Shown here piece by piece: positions 10,301 through 19,033 of a stretch of DNA of 64,000 nt (positions within the stretch are counted from its first letter, which is position 1; each line of letters begins with the position of its first letter). Made by a program: the position numbers and the translations under genes. The notes under the pieces were generated by a model. It worked only from the letters and a program-made list of their open reading frames with translations. It was not told the DNA's origin and searched no databases. The stretch comes from Streptomyces sp. NRRL S-31 (GTDB lineage Bacteria > Actinomycetota > Actinomycetes > Streptomycetales > Streptomycetaceae), in NCBI RefSeq assembly GCF_000718775.1, contig NZ_JOCB01000006.1:1-64000 (forward strand). Reading direction: 5' to 3'.

Positions 10301-11161
10301 GAACGGGTACCAGCGCACCGTCTCGTCCCCGTCCCGCAGCGACGCCACCCGGCGGCGGAACTCGGCCGACGCCTTCGGGTTGCCGGGGGCGTGCTGGGCC
10401 ACCCACGCGCAGCTGGCCGTCTCGCGCGCCCCGCGCAGCACCCCGCAGCCGTCCCACTCCCGCACGTCCCAGCCGTACACCTCGGTGAAGGAGTCGTACG
10501 CCTCGGCGGGCAGCCCGTACCGGTCCCGGGAGAGCGCCATGACCACCAGATCGTGCTCGCGCAGATCCGCGGAGAAGGTCTCCAGGTCGACCAGGACCGG
10601 CCCGTCCGGCCCGATGTGCACATTGCGGGGCAGCGCGTCACCGTGGATCGGCCCCGGCGCCAGACGCGGCGTCAGCGCCGCCGCCCGCGCCGCGAAGCCG
10701 TCGCGCCGGGCCCGCAGATAGGCCGCGTCCTCCGGGTCGATCGCGTCGCCCGCGAGCCGCAGCCAGCGCTCCACACCGCCCAGCAGCTCGCGGGGCGGCA
10801 GCGCGAACGGAGGGGAGGGGAGGGCGTGCACGATGCGCAGCAGCGCGGCCAGGTCCCGCGGCTCGGCGGGCCGTACGGGTTCCGGCAGCCGGTGCCACAC
10901 GGTCACCGGGTGGCCGTCGACCAGCAGCGGTTCCGGCCCGGCCGCCCGCACCGCGGGCACGCCCGCCGCGGCCAGCCAGCCGGCGACGGCCAGCTCGCGC
11001 CGGGCCCGGGGCAGCAGTTCGGCGTCCCGGCCGACCTTGACCACCAGGTCACCGGCGGTGAACACCGCGTTCTCGCCGAGGGCCAGGAGCCGCGCCCGGC
11101 CGGCCGGGCCCGGTAGCACCCCCGCCGCGGCCAGTACGTCCCGCGCGCGTGCCTCGTCCAT
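10298..11161 (-). CDS. aminoglycoside phosphotransferase-family kinase
   Basis: 287 aa, APH/choline-kinase fold. Visible: LGENAVFTAGDLVVKVGRD (ATP loop and probable catalytic Lys, about 30-48), the Brenner motif IHGDALPRNVHI (about 185-196) and VLVDLETFSADLREHDLV, where the usual metal-binding D-x-D/W is D-L-E. The family phosphorylates hydroxyls of small molecules (aminoglycosides, homoserine, sugars and others); substrate unknown. ATG 11161 starts MDEARARDVLAAAG; a longer reading frame upstream is low-complexity and was rejected. It is divergent from the sugar ABC operon. Confidence 0.8.
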   Translation of the reverse strand: MDEARARDVLAAAGVLPGPAGRARLLALGENAVFTAGDLVVKVGRDAELLPRARRELAVAGWLAAAGVPAVRAAGPEPLLVDGHPVTVWHRLPEPVRPAEPRDLAALLRIVHALPSPPFALPPRELLGGVERWLRLAGDAIDPEDAAYLRARRDGFAARAAALTPRLAPGPIHGDALPRNVHIGPDGPVLVDLETFSADLREHDLVVMALSRDRYGLPAEAYDSFTEVYGWDVREWDGCGVLRGARETASCAWVAQHAPGNPKASAEFRRRVASLRDGDETVRWYPF

Positions 11162-11339
11162 CGTGCTGCCTCCGTGCCGTCTTCCCGTGCCGTCCGTGGG
11201 CCCACCGCGTGCGCGCGGTACGGGCCGTGCCCGGCCAGTCTCGCATTCGCGCGGACCGGCCGAGGGCCGCGGTCCCTTGACGGGCCACCGGCCCTTCACG
11301 ACCATGAACACGCCAACCGGGCGGCGAGGGGGTGATTCC

Positions 11340-12257
11340 GTGACAGCGGTGGCCGGAGCGCGGACGCCGACGGCGGGAGGGCGGCGGATCGCCGACCACG
11401 GCACCTGGTTCCTGGTGCTGCCGGCTCTCGTCCCGATCCTCCTGCTCAGCGTCGGCCCGCTGCTCTACGGCATCCTGCTCGCCTTCACCGACGCCCAGTC
11501 CGGCCGGACGGCCGCCACCCGGTGGACCGGCGCCCTCAACTTCCGCGACCTGCTGCACGACACCCTGTTCTGGGAGTCGTTCCGGATCGGACTCGTCTGG
11601 GCGGCCGCCGTGACCGTCCCGCAGTTCCTGCTGGCGCTCGGCCTGGCCCTCCTCCTCGACCAGGACCTGCGCCTGCGCGGCCTGGCCCGGGCCCTCGCGA
11701 TCGTGCCCTGGGCGATGCCCGAGGTGGTCGTCGGCGTCATGTGGCGGCTCGTCTACAACCCGGACGCGGGCGTCCTCAACGAGACCCTGCGCGACCTCGG
11801 ACTGGGCGACGGCCGGGACTGGCTCGGCGGCCTGGCCACCGCCCTGCCCGCGGTGGTCGTCGTCGGCGTCTGGGCGGGTCTGCCGCAGACCACGGTCGCC
11901 CTGCTCGCCGGAGTCCAGAACGTCCCGCGCGAACTGAACGAGGCGGCGGCGGTCGACGGCGCGGGCGCCTGGCGCCGCTTTTGCACGGTGACCTGGCCGG
12001 CGCTCAGACCGGTGGCCCTCGCCGTCACCGCGCTCAACCTCATCTGGAACCTCAACTCCTTCGCCCTGGTCTATGTGCTCACCAGCGGCGGCCCCGGCGG
12101 GAAGACCCGGCTGCCGATGCTCTTCGCCTACGAGGAAGCCTTCCGCTACGGCCAGTTCGGCTACGCGGCGGCGATGGGCTGTGTGCTCGTCGCGGTGGTC
12201 TCGGTCCTGCTCGCGGTGTTCCTGGCCGGCCGGCTGCGAGGCGGTGACGAGGCATGA
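11340..12257 (+). CDS. carbohydrate ABC transporter permease (MalF type)
   Basis: 305-aa integral membrane subunit of an ABC importer. Six transmembrane helices are apparent, beginning GTWFLVLPALVPILLLSVGPLLYG. The cytoplasmic EAA loop ELNEAAAVDGAGAWRRF (about 205) is the contact for the ATPase. GTG 11340 follows GCGAGGGGG at about 8 nt, better than the in-frame ATG at 11304 which has no good ribosome site. First gene of a three-gene operon (permease, permease, binding lipoprotein). No ATPase gene is present; in Streptomyces the shared ATPase MsiK energises such orphan sugar importers (known), so that is likely here (inference). Confidence 0.92.
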   Translation: MTAVAGARTPTAGGRRIADHGTWFLVLPALVPILLLSVGPLLYGILLAFTDAQSGRTAATRWTGALNFRDLLHDTLFWESFRIGLVWAAAVTVPQFLLALGLALLLDQDLRLRGLARALAIVPWAMPEVVVGVMWRLVYNPDAGVLNETLRDLGLGDGRDWLGGLATALPAVVVVGVWAGLPQTTVALLAGVQNVPRELNEAAAVDGAGAWRRFCTVTWPALRPVALAVTALNLIWNLNSFALVYVLTSGGPGGKTRLPMLFAYEEAFRYGQFGYAAAMGCVLVAVVSVLLAVFLAGRLRGGDEA

Positions 12258-13105
12258 CGGCCCCACGGCCCCGGCGCCCCCGCCGCGCCGCCCGCGCCGG
12301 CCGGTACACAGCCCTGCTCGGGTACCTGCTGTTCCTGGCCTTTCCCCTGCTCTGGCTGCTGTCCACCGCGCTGAAGTCCCCGCGCGAGCTGGCGAGCGCG
12401 CACCCCGCCTGGATCCCGCGCCACCCCACCCTGGCCAACGTCCGCCAGGCGTTCGCGGAGCAGCCCCTGGCGCACGCCGCCGCCAACTCCGCACTGGTGG
12501 CGCTCGGCACCGCCGTCGTCACCGTGCTGCTCGCCACCCCGATGGCCTACGTCATGGCCAGGCACCGCACCCTGCTGGCCCGGGCCGCCACGGGCTGGGT
12601 GGTGGTCAGTCAGGCGTTCCCCTTCGTCCTCGTGATCATCCCGCTGTTCCTGGTGCTGAAGGAGCTGCGGCTGATCGACTCCCTGACCGGGCTGGTGCTG
12701 GTGTACGTGGTGTGGTCGCTGCCGTTCGCCCTGTGGATGCTCACCGGTCACGCCCGCGCGGTCCCCGCCGAGCTGGAGGAGGCGGCGGCCGTCGACGGCG
12801 CCGGGCGGCTGAGGACACTGGTGTCGGTGACGGCACCGCTGCTCGCGCCGGGCATCGCGGCGACGGGTCTGTTCGCCTTCGTCACCGCGTGGAACGAGTT
12901 CTTCTTCGCGCTGGTCCTGCTCAAGAGCCCGGAGAGACAGACCCTCCCGGTCGTCCTCACCCACTTCATCGGCGCGGAGGGCGTGGCCGACCTCGGCCCG
13001 CTGGCCGCCGCCGCGCTCCTCTCCACCCTGCCCTCCGTGGCCGTCTTCGCGCTGGTCCAGCGGCGGATCACGGGCGGCCTGCTCGCCGGGGCGGTGAAGA
13101 GCTGA
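12254..13105 (+). CDS. carbohydrate ABC transporter permease (MalG type)
   Basis: 283 aa, second membrane subunit. The ATG overlaps the previous stop by four bases (ATGA), implying translational coupling. Six hydrophobic helices (LLGYLLFLAFPLLWLLST, TGWVVVSQAFPFVLVIIPLFLVL and others) and the EAA loop ELEEAAAVDGAGRLRTL (about 174) followed by FVTAWNEFFFALVLL, a signature of the MalG class. Pairs with the upstream permease to form the membrane channel. Confidence 0.93.
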   Translation: MTAPRPRRPRRAARAGRYTALLGYLLFLAFPLLWLLSTALKSPRELASAHPAWIPRHPTLANVRQAFAEQPLAHAAANSALVALGTAVVTVLLATPMAYVMARHRTLLARAATGWVVVSQAFPFVLVIIPLFLVLKELRLIDSLTGLVLVYVVWSLPFALWMLTGHARAVPAELEEAAAVDGAGRLRTLVSVTAPLLAPGIAATGLFAFVTAWNEFFFALVLLKSPERQTLPVVLTHFIGAEGVADLGPLAAAALLSTLPSVAVFALVQRRITGGLLAGAVKS

Positions 13106-14385
13106 TGCCGACGCGGGTCCTCGCCGCGGTGCTCGCGGCACTGCTGCTCCTCGCGGGCTGCTCCGCACCGGGGCACCGCGACGGCGGCCCGGTCGTCCTG
13201 CGCTTCCAGTCCCTCGCCTGGCAGCCGGAGTCCGTCGCCGTCACCAGGGAACTGGTGGCGGAGTGGAACGCCACCCACCCGGACGTCAAGGTCGAGTACA
13301 TGCAGGGGAGTTGGGACAGCGTGCACGACCAGTTGCTCACCTCCTTCGAGGGCGGTGAGGCCCCGGACATCATCCACGACGCCTCCGACGACCTCGCCGA
13401 CTTCGCCCACGGCGGCTACCTCGCCGACCTGACCGGCCTGCTGCCCGCCGGGCTCGCCTCCGGCATCCCGCGCGACACCTGGCGGACGACCACCTTCGGG
13501 CGCGGTGTCTACGGCGTGCCGTTCCTCCAGGAGCCCCGGGTGCTGATCGCGAACTCCGACCGGCTGCGCGCGGCGCACGTGCGCGTGCCGACCCCCGGGC
13601 GCCCGTGGAGCTGGCCGGAGTTCCGGGAGGTCGCCGGAAAGCTCAGTGGTCCCGGGAGGTACGGCGTGGCCTGGCCGCTGAAGGAGCCCGTGTCCGCCAC
13701 GCTCAACCTGTCCCTGTCCGCCGGCGGGCGGCTCTTCCACCCGGACCCGGACGGCAAGGTCGCCGTGCGCTTCACCGAGGCCGACGCGGTGGTGCCCCGT
13801 ACGGTCCACGACCAGGTCGCCGTCGACCACAGCGCCCCCGCCTCGACGCTCGGCAGCGGCGGTGCGGACACCCTGCCCGGCTTCTTCGACGGCCGGTACG
13901 CGATGGTCCCGCTGGGTTTCTCCTACCGTCAGCAGATCGTGCGGCAGGCCCCCGAGGGCTTCCGCTGGCAGGTGCTGCCGGCCCCGGCGGGCGCCGACGG
14001 GCTCACCCAGGGCGTCAGCCCGCAGACGCTGTCCGTCTCCGCGGACTGCCCGCACAAGAAGGAGGCCGTCGCCTTCCTCGCTCACCTGCTGCGGCCGGGG
14101 AACATGGTCCGGCTCGCCCTCGGCGACTGGATGCTGCCCACCGCCACCCGGGCCCTCGCGGACCCGGCCCTGCACACGGCGGAGAACGGCTGGGCCATCG
14201 GCACCGCCCTCGCGTCCCGGCTCCGCCCGGCACCCGCGCAGTCGGTGCGCGGCTACCCGGAGTGGAAGGACAAGGTGGCCACCCCCGCCTACCAGGAGTA
14301 CTACAGCGGCGCGATCGGCCTCGACGAACTGCGCGACCGGCTGGAGCGGGACGGGAACCTGGTGCTGGCCCGGTACCAGCGCTGA
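13105..14385 (+). CDS. sugar-binding lipoprotein of ABC importer (family 1)
   Basis: 426 aa. Signal peptide with lipobox LLLLAGCS (Cys about 18), so exported and lipid-anchored. The mature part has the family 1 extracellular solute-binding pattern: VVLRFQSLAWQPESVAVTRELVAEWNATHP near the N-terminus, then GGEAPDIIHDASDDLADFAHGGYLADL, and the aromatic YGVPFLQEPRVLIANSD. The start codon overlaps the previous stop (TGATG). Solute specificity (probably an oligosaccharide or glycoside) cannot be told. No regulator or glycosidase is adjacent. Confidence 0.92.
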   Translation: MPTRVLAAVLAALLLLAGCSAPGHRDGGPVVLRFQSLAWQPESVAVTRELVAEWNATHPDVKVEYMQGSWDSVHDQLLTSFEGGEAPDIIHDASDDLADFAHGGYLADLTGLLPAGLASGIPRDTWRTTTFGRGVYGVPFLQEPRVLIANSDRLRAAHVRVPTPGRPWSWPEFREVAGKLSGPGRYGVAWPLKEPVSATLNLSLSAGGRLFHPDPDGKVAVRFTEADAVVPRTVHDQVAVDHSAPASTLGSGGADTLPGFFDGRYAMVPLGFSYRQQIVRQAPEGFRWQVLPAPAGADGLTQGVSPQTLSVSADCPHKKEAVAFLAHLLRPGNMVRLALGDWMLPTATRALADPALHTAENGWAIGTALASRLRPAPAQSVRGYPEWKDKVATPAYQEYYSGAIGLDELRDRLERDGNLVLARYQR

Positions 14386-14394
14386 GAAAAGCGT

Positions 14395-14423
14395 TAGACG
14401 ATACGTATCGTCTCGCCTAGTCT
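14395..14423 (+). promoter_or_regulatory. mgt promoter with embedded 18-bp palindromic operator
   Basis: AGACGATACGTATCGTCT (14396-14413) is a perfect 18-bp palindrome. It lies between a weak -35 (TAGACG, 14395-14400) and a -10 (TAGTCT, 14418-14423) spaced 17 bp. The -10 ends 7 nt before the mgt ATG, which has no ribosome site, so the transcript is probably leaderless. Position and symmetry suit a TetR-family repressor (inference). Confidence 0.75.
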
Positions 14424-14430
14424 CCGGGAC

Positions 14431-15672
14431 ATGACCCCGAAGACCGCACCCGCCCACATCGCCATGTTCTCCATCGCCGCGCACGGCCATGTGAACCCCG
14501 GCCTGGAGGTGATCCGTGAACTGGTCGCCCGGGGCCATCGGGTCACGTACGCCATTCCGCCGGCCTTCGCCGACAAGGTGGCCGCCACCGGCGCCCGGCC
14601 CGTGCCCTACACCTCCATCCTGCCCGGCCCCGACGCGGACCCCGACGCATGGGGGACCACCCTGCTCGACAACGTGGAGCCGTTCCTGGACGACGCGATC
14701 CAGGCCCTCCCGCAGCTCGCCGCGGCCTACGCCGACGACACGCCCGACCTCGTCCTGCACGACATCGCCTCGTACCCGGCCCGGGTCCTCGCCCACCGCT
14801 GGGGCGTGCCGGTGATCTCCCTCTCCCCGAACCTGGTCGCCTGGGACGGGTACGAGGAGGAGGTCGCCGAGCCGATGTGGCGCGAGCCCCGGCAGACCGA
14901 GCGCGGCCGGGCGTACTACGCCAAGTTCGAGGCGTGGCTGGCGGAGAACGGCGTCACCCTGCACCCGGACGCCTTCGCCGGCCGCCCGGAGCGCTCCCTG
15001 GTGCTCATCCCGAAGGTGCTCCAGCCGCACGCCGACCGGGTGGACGAACGCGTTCACACCTTCGTCGGCGCCTGCCAGGGCGACCGCCGCGAGCAGGGCG
15101 ACTGGCAGCGGCCCGACGGGGCGCGGAAGGTCGTGCTGGTGTCGCTCGGCTCGGCCTTCACCAAGCAGCCCGCCTTCTACCGGGAGTGCGTGCGCGCCTT
15201 CGGGGACCTGCCCGGCTGGCACGTCGTCCTCCAGGTCGGCCGGCATGTCACCCGTGCCGACCTGGGCGAGGTGCCGGACACCGTGGAGGTGCGCGACTGG
15301 GTGCCGCAGCTCGCGATCCTGCGGCAGGCCGACCTGTTCGTCACCCACGCGGGCGCCGGCGGCAGCCAGGAGGGGCTGGCCACCGCGACACCGATGATCG
15401 CCGTACCGCAGGCCGTCGACCAGTTCGGCAACGCCGACCTGCTCCAGGGGCTCGGTGTGGCCCGGCAACTGTCCACCGAGGAGGCCACCGCCGACCGGCT
15501 CCGCGCCACCGCCCTCGCCCTGGTCGACGACCCGGAGGTCGCGCGCCGGCTCCGGGAGATCCAGGCCGGCATGGCCCGGGAGGGCGGCACCCGGCGGGCG
15601 GCCGATCTCATCGAGGCCGAACTGGCGGGCCATCGGGCCGGTGCCGACGCAGAGGGCTCCACCGCGCGCTGA
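14431..15672 (+). CDS. mgt: macrolide glycosyltransferase Mgt
   Basis: 413 aa, GT1 family (MGT/OleD type). Transfers glucose from UDP-glucose to a macrolide hydroxyl, inactivating the antibiotic in the cytosol. The opening [34 protein letters not shown] carries the catalytic-base His of the family, and the donor site [30 protein letters not shown] is complete. The whole protein closely resembles S. lividans MGT as I remember it. Single-gene unit behind an operator-containing promoter, which suggests induction by a ligand. A self-protection or resistance role is plausible; no macrolide biosynthesis genes are visible. Confidence 0.93.
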   Translation: MTPKTAPAHIAMFSIAAHGHVNPGLEVIRELVARGHRVTYAIPPAFADKVAATGARPVPYTSILPGPDADPDAWGTTLLDNVEPFLDDAIQALPQLAAAYADDTPDLVLHDIASYPARVLAHRWGVPVISLSPNLVAWDGYEEEVAEPMWREPRQTERGRAYYAKFEAWLAENGVTLHPDAFAGRPERSLVLIPKVLQPHADRVDERVHTFVGACQGDRREQGDWQRPDGARKVVLVSLGSAFTKQPAFYRECVRAFGDLPGWHVVLQVGRHVTRADLGEVPDTVEVRDWVPQLAILRQADLFVTHAGAGGSQEGLATATPMIAVPQAVDQFGNADLLQGLGVARQLSTEEATADRLRATALALVDDPEVARRLREIQAGMAREGGTRRAADLIEAELAGHRAGADAEGSTAR

Positions 15673-15698
15673 CCGGGCAACGGCCTTGCTTCGCCCGG
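15673..15698 (+). terminator. hairpin after mgt
   Basis: CCGGGC (15673-15678) and GCCCGG (15693-15698) form a stem directly after the mgt stop codon. No U-tract. Confidence 0.5.
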
Positions 15699-16248
15699 CA
15701 GTTGGCTGATAATCACCCTTCGGTGCGCGGTCGGCTCGCTCACCTGTGACATCGACGCCACGGCAGACGCAGAACCAGACGCCGCTGCGGTCCGACGTCA
15801 CAGGGGAACGCCGGACCGCGGCCGCCGATACCACACATCCGCCCTTTGGTGGCCCGGCTCGCCGAAGCCCGCGACAACTCCGTCACGCCGTCCCTAGCGT
15901 GGAGCGCGCGGAAGGACCGGAGGGGACGGGGGACGGATGAGAGCGACGGGCAGGCCGGTACGGCCGTTGCCGCGGTACCGCCAGGCCGGGGCGACCCGGC
16001 GTCCGAGCGCTTCGGCGGGCCCCGGCCGCCGGGGCCCGCGCGCCCGCCCTGCCGGGCTCCCGGCGCTCACCACCGGGCCCGGGCCCGGGTCAACGGACAC
16101 CGATCACCCGGACGGGTGGCTGTTTTCGGCCCCCTCGGCCCACTCGTCGCTCCCTCCGCTCCCTCCGCTTCCCGCACGGGCGACCGTCCTCCCCGCGCCG
16201 GACACCCCGGACACCCGCGGCTCCTCCCGCCCCCGAACGAGGACAGAC
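15699..16248. other. 550-bp stretch without a convincing gene
   Basis: A possible -10 (TAGCGT, about 15895) and a purine-rich GGAGGGGACGG near 15918 precede an ATG at 15937 in the frame of the next gene, but the roughly 100 codons that would be added are Pro/Arg-rich and look non-coding. It is best read as a long 5' leader or spacer. Confidence 0.5.
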
Positions 16249-16572
16249 ATGAGCACCTACAGCTTCGGAAACGTCAACGACCCCGCCGGCCACGGCGACC
16301 CGGGCCGGACCCGGAACCCCTACGCCACCCCGGACCTCGAGCCCCTGATGGAGGCCGCCGCGCGACTCACGGAGGCACTGCACGCCGAGTACCCCGGACT
16401 CGTGCGCAACGGCGAGGTCATCCAGGGCGAGCTGGCCCAGTCCGCGGAGGACGGCCTGCCGCCCAACCGGGGCCGGATCCGCTCCGCGCTGGAGAACGTC
16501 GCCATCGGCGCGTCGGCCGGCACCGCCAGCCTGGACTACACCCGGCTTCTCCTGCACGCCCTCGACCTGTGA
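16249..16572 (+). CDS. small uncharacterised actinobacterial protein
   Basis: 107 aa, not assigned. It opens with a Gly/Asn/His-rich segment (MSTYSFGNVNDPAGHGDPG) followed by an all-helical region (LMEAAARLTEALHAEYPGLV, then GELAQSAEDGLPPNRGRIRSALENVAIGASAGTASLDYTRLL cut here by position: about 45-105). The architecture resembles small Streptomyces proteins with an N-terminal GN-rich motif and a C-terminal helical module that occur as adaptors in multi-domain signalling or defence systems, but that is memory and weak. ATG 16249 has ACGAGGAC 7 nt upstream. Convergent with the sirohydrochlorin chelatase gene 36 bp away. Confidence 0.65.
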   Translation: MSTYSFGNVNDPAGHGDPGRTRNPYATPDLEPLMEAAARLTEALHAEYPGLVRNGEVIQGELAQSAEDGLPPNRGRIRSALENVAIGASAGTASLDYTRLLLHALDL

Positions 16573-16608
16573 CCGCCCTCGAGCTGTGACCGCCGCCGAC
16601 CGGTGCCG

Positions 16609-17346
16609 TCACGCGCCGAGCGCCGCCAGCGCCGGTCGCCGGGCCCGGTCGTACCGCTCCAGCAGGACCCGCGCCACCTCCGGGGCCGCGCCCAGCACCT
16701 CGGCCAGTACGTCCGCCCCGGCCGCGCCGCGCGCGATGCGGTCCGGCAGGAAGCCGGGGGCCAGGACGTACGGCGCGACGGCGACCCGCTCGCAGCCGAG
16801 CCGCCGCAGTTCGCGCACCGCGTCCTCGGTGCGCGGAAGGGACGCGGAGGCGAACGCGGGCCGCACGGCGCACCAACCGGTGTGCCACCACTCCCGCGCG
16901 ATGTCGGCGATCACCGCGATCGCCTCCGGGTCGGAGGACCCCGCCGAGGCCAGTACCACCCCGGTCGAGGACTTGTCGGCGGGCCTCAGCCCCGCCTCGT
17001 ACAGGCGGCGTTCCAGCGCGGACAGCAGCAGCGGGGAGGGGCCGAGCACCTCCGTCTGCCGGATCCGCAGCCGCGCCGGGGCGTCCCGCAGCACGGCCGG
17101 GATGTCTGCCTTGGCGTGGAACGCGCGGGTCAGCAGCAGGGGCAGCGCGACGACGTCCCGGACCCCCTCCGCCGCCAGCGACTCCAGCACGCCCGGCACG
17201 GCGGGCACGTTGAAGTCCAGGAAGCCGGTCTCCACGCGCAGGCCGGGCCGCAGCGACCGCACCCGCTCCACGAGGGCGTGCACGGTCGTGGCGTGCCGCG
17301 GGTCACGGCTGCCGTGGGCGATGACGAGGAGCACCGGATCACGCAT
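16609..17346 (-). CDS. sirohydrochlorin chelatase (CbiX/SirB family)
   Basis: 245 aa, two-repeat CbiX-type chelatase. The N-terminal metal-site motif VIAHGSRDPR (about 8-17), GFLDFNVPAVPGVLESLA and LLTRAFHAKADIPAVL (His about 77) are seen. Family members insert Fe(II) or Co(II) into sirohydrochlorin. Being the last gene of the sulfur-assimilation run, ferrochelation to siroheme for the sulfite reductase is the likely role (inference). Six bp downstream of the permease stop, so co-transcribed. Cobalt insertion for cobalamin cannot be excluded. Confidence 0.88.
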   Translation of the reverse strand: MRDPVLLVIAHGSRDPRHATTVHALVERVRSLRPGLRVETGFLDFNVPAVPGVLESLAAEGVRDVVALPLLLTRAFHAKADIPAVLRDAPARLRIRQTEVLGPSPLLLSALERRLYEAGLRPADKSSTGVVLASAGSSDPEAIAVIADIAREWWHTGWCAVRPAFASASLPRTEDAVRELRRLGCERVAVAPYVLAPGFLPDRIARGAAGADVLAEVLGAAPEVARVLLERYDRARRPALAALGA

Positions 17347-17352
17347 GCCGGA

Positions 17353-18231
17353 TCAGCTCTTCACCAGCAGGCCGCGGCTGCGCAGCACCCACCGCTCCAG
17401 CGGACTGAAGATCAGCAGGTCGATGGCGATGCCGACGAACAGGATGAGCAGGATCGCCTCGAACACCATCGCCATGTCGCTGGCGGTACGGCCGTTCTCC
17501 AGCAACTGGCCGAGGCCCACGCCGAGGTCGGGGAACTGGGCGATGATCTCCGCGGCCATCAGCGAACGCCAGGAGAAGGCCCAGCCCTGCTTCAGACCGG
17601 CCACGTACCCGGGCAGCGCGGCCGGCAGGGTGATGTGCCACACGCCCTTCGCGCCCGTCGCGCCCAGCGTGCGGCCGGCCCGCAGGAACAGCGGCGGCAC
17701 CTGGTCCACGCCGGACACCAGGCCGTTGGCGATGGAGGGGACGGCGCCGAGCAGGATCACCGCGTACATCATGGAGTTGTCCAGGCCGAGCCAGATCACG
17801 GCCGGCGGCACCCACGCCACCGACGGCAGCGACTGGAGGCCGGACAGGATCGGCCCGATGGCCGCGCGCACGAACTTCACCCGGGCCACCAGCAGACCCA
17901 GCGGGGTGCCGATGAGCAGCGCGAAACCGAAGCCCAGCAGACCGCGCGAGACGCTGGTCCAGATGTAACCGATCAGGTCACCCTTGAGCCAGGCGTCCTG
18001 GAACGCGCTGCCCACGGCGCCCGGCGAGGGCAGTTTCGTCGGGTCGTCGACGACCGGGTACAGGATGTACCAGACCACGAGGACGACCGCTATCGCGATG
18101 ACCGGCGGCAGGATCTTGTTGACGAGGGTCTGCCGCAGGGTCGGGCGGCCGGTGGCCGTGGTCTCCAGCGCGTCCAGGCCCGCCTCGACGCTCCCGGCGT
18201 CCTGGACCGGTGTCGTCTCAGTGCTGGCCAT
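17353..18231 (-). CDS. ssuC: sulfonate-type ABC transporter permease (SsuC-like)
   Basis: 292 aa. Membrane subunit with hydrophobic helices starting at ILPPVIAIAVVLVVWYILYPVV (cut by position about 42-63), then GLLGFGFALLIGTPLGLLVA and others, and an EAA-like loop LFLRAGRTLGATGAKGVWHITLPAALP (about 170-195). The start chosen is ATG 18231; the gene overlaps the end of the ATPase gene by 14 bp, so the two are coupled. Belongs to the nitrate/sulfonate/taurine class; context with cys genes favours sulfonate or sulfate ester uptake. Confidence 0.88.
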   Translation of the reverse strand: MASTETTPVQDAGSVEAGLDALETTATGRPTLRQTLVNKILPPVIAIAVVLVVWYILYPVVDDPTKLPSPGAVGSAFQDAWLKGDLIGYIWTSVSRGLLGFGFALLIGTPLGLLVARVKFVRAAIGPILSGLQSLPSVAWVPPAVIWLGLDNSMMYAVILLGAVPSIANGLVSGVDQVPPLFLRAGRTLGATGAKGVWHITLPAALPGYVAGLKQGWAFSWRSLMAAEIIAQFPDLGVGLGQLLENGRTASDMAMVFEAILLILFVGIAIDLLIFSPLERWVLRSRGLLVKS

Positions 18232-18997
18232 GGCGGCGGATCTCCCCACGCAGTACATCGGTGATCTGGACGGACAGCTCGGCCACGGGCGCGTCCTCGA
18301 TGCGGCGCGGCTGCGGGATCTCCACCCGCCACTCGCGCGCGATCCGGCCCGGACGGGAGGACAGCAGGATCACCCGCTGGGCGAGCCGTACCGCCTCGCG
18401 CACGTTGTGCGTCACGAACAGCACGGACAGGCCGGTCTCCGCCCAGATCCGCGTCAGCTCGTCGTGCAGCACATCGCGGGTGATGGCGTCGAGCGCCGCG
18501 AACGGCTCGTCCATCAGCAGCAGGTTGCTCTCCTGCGCCAGTGCCCGGGCCATCGCCACCCGCTGGCGCATACCGCCGGACAGCTCGTGGACACGCTTGC
18601 CGTACGCGCCCTTCAGCCGGACCAGTTCGAGCAGTTCCTCGGTCTTCCCGCGCCGCTCGGGCTTGGGAACCCCCCGCAGTCTCAGGGCGAGTTCGATGTT
18701 CTTGCCGGCGGTCAGCCACGGGAACAGGGCGTGCTCCTGGAACATCAGGGCCGGCCGGCCGCCCGTGGTGATGGCGCCGGCGGTCGGCCGGTCCAGGCCG
18801 GCCACCAGGTTCAGCAGCGTGGACTTGCCGCAGCCCGAGGCCCCCAGGAGGGTGACGAACTCGCCCGGTGCGACATCGATGCTGATGTCGTCCAGGACGA
18901 GCTGCTGCCCACCGGGTGTCGCGAAGGACTTCGAGACGTGCTCAAGGCGTGCCGCGTACTCGACGGTCTCGTCGGCCTTGGCGAGGGTCGTGGCCAT
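18218..18997 (-). CDS. ssuB: sulfonate-type ABC transporter ATPase (SsuB-like)
   Basis: 259 aa nucleotide-binding subunit. Walker A GASGCGKSTLLNLVAG (about 50-65), Q loop MFQEHALFPWLT, signature LSGGMRQRVAMARALA (about 145), Walker B LLLMDEPFAALDA, and the switch His VTHN. ATG 18997 is chosen because GGAGGTGACG lies 5-6 nt upstream; a GTG/ATG in frame at 19021 is upstream of that ribosome site and is rejected. Middle gene of a binding protein-ATPase-permease set. Confidence 0.92.
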   Translation of the reverse strand: MATTLAKADETVEYAARLEHVSKSFATPGGQQLVLDDISIDVAPGEFVTLLGASGCGKSTLLNLVAGLDRPTAGAITTGGRPALMFQEHALFPWLTAGKNIELALRLRGVPKPERRGKTEELLELVRLKGAYGKRVHELSGGMRQRVAMARALAQESNLLLMDEPFAALDAITRDVLHDELTRIWAETGLSVLFVTHNVREAVRLAQRVILLSSRPGRIAREWRVEIPQPRRIEDAPVAELSVQITDVLRGEIRRHGQH

Positions 18998-19033
18998 GGT
19001 CGTCACCTCCTGGGGACTCATCGGGGACCGGCG

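Noticed and set aside
12748..15834. Long minus-strand frame across the sugar operon and mgt
   Set aside because: Antisense to three clear genes, no motifs, no ribosome site.
15937..16248. N-terminal extension of the 107-aa protein from ATG 15937
   Set aside because: Roughly 100 Pro/Arg/Ala-rich codons with no structure; ATG 16249 has its own ribosome site.
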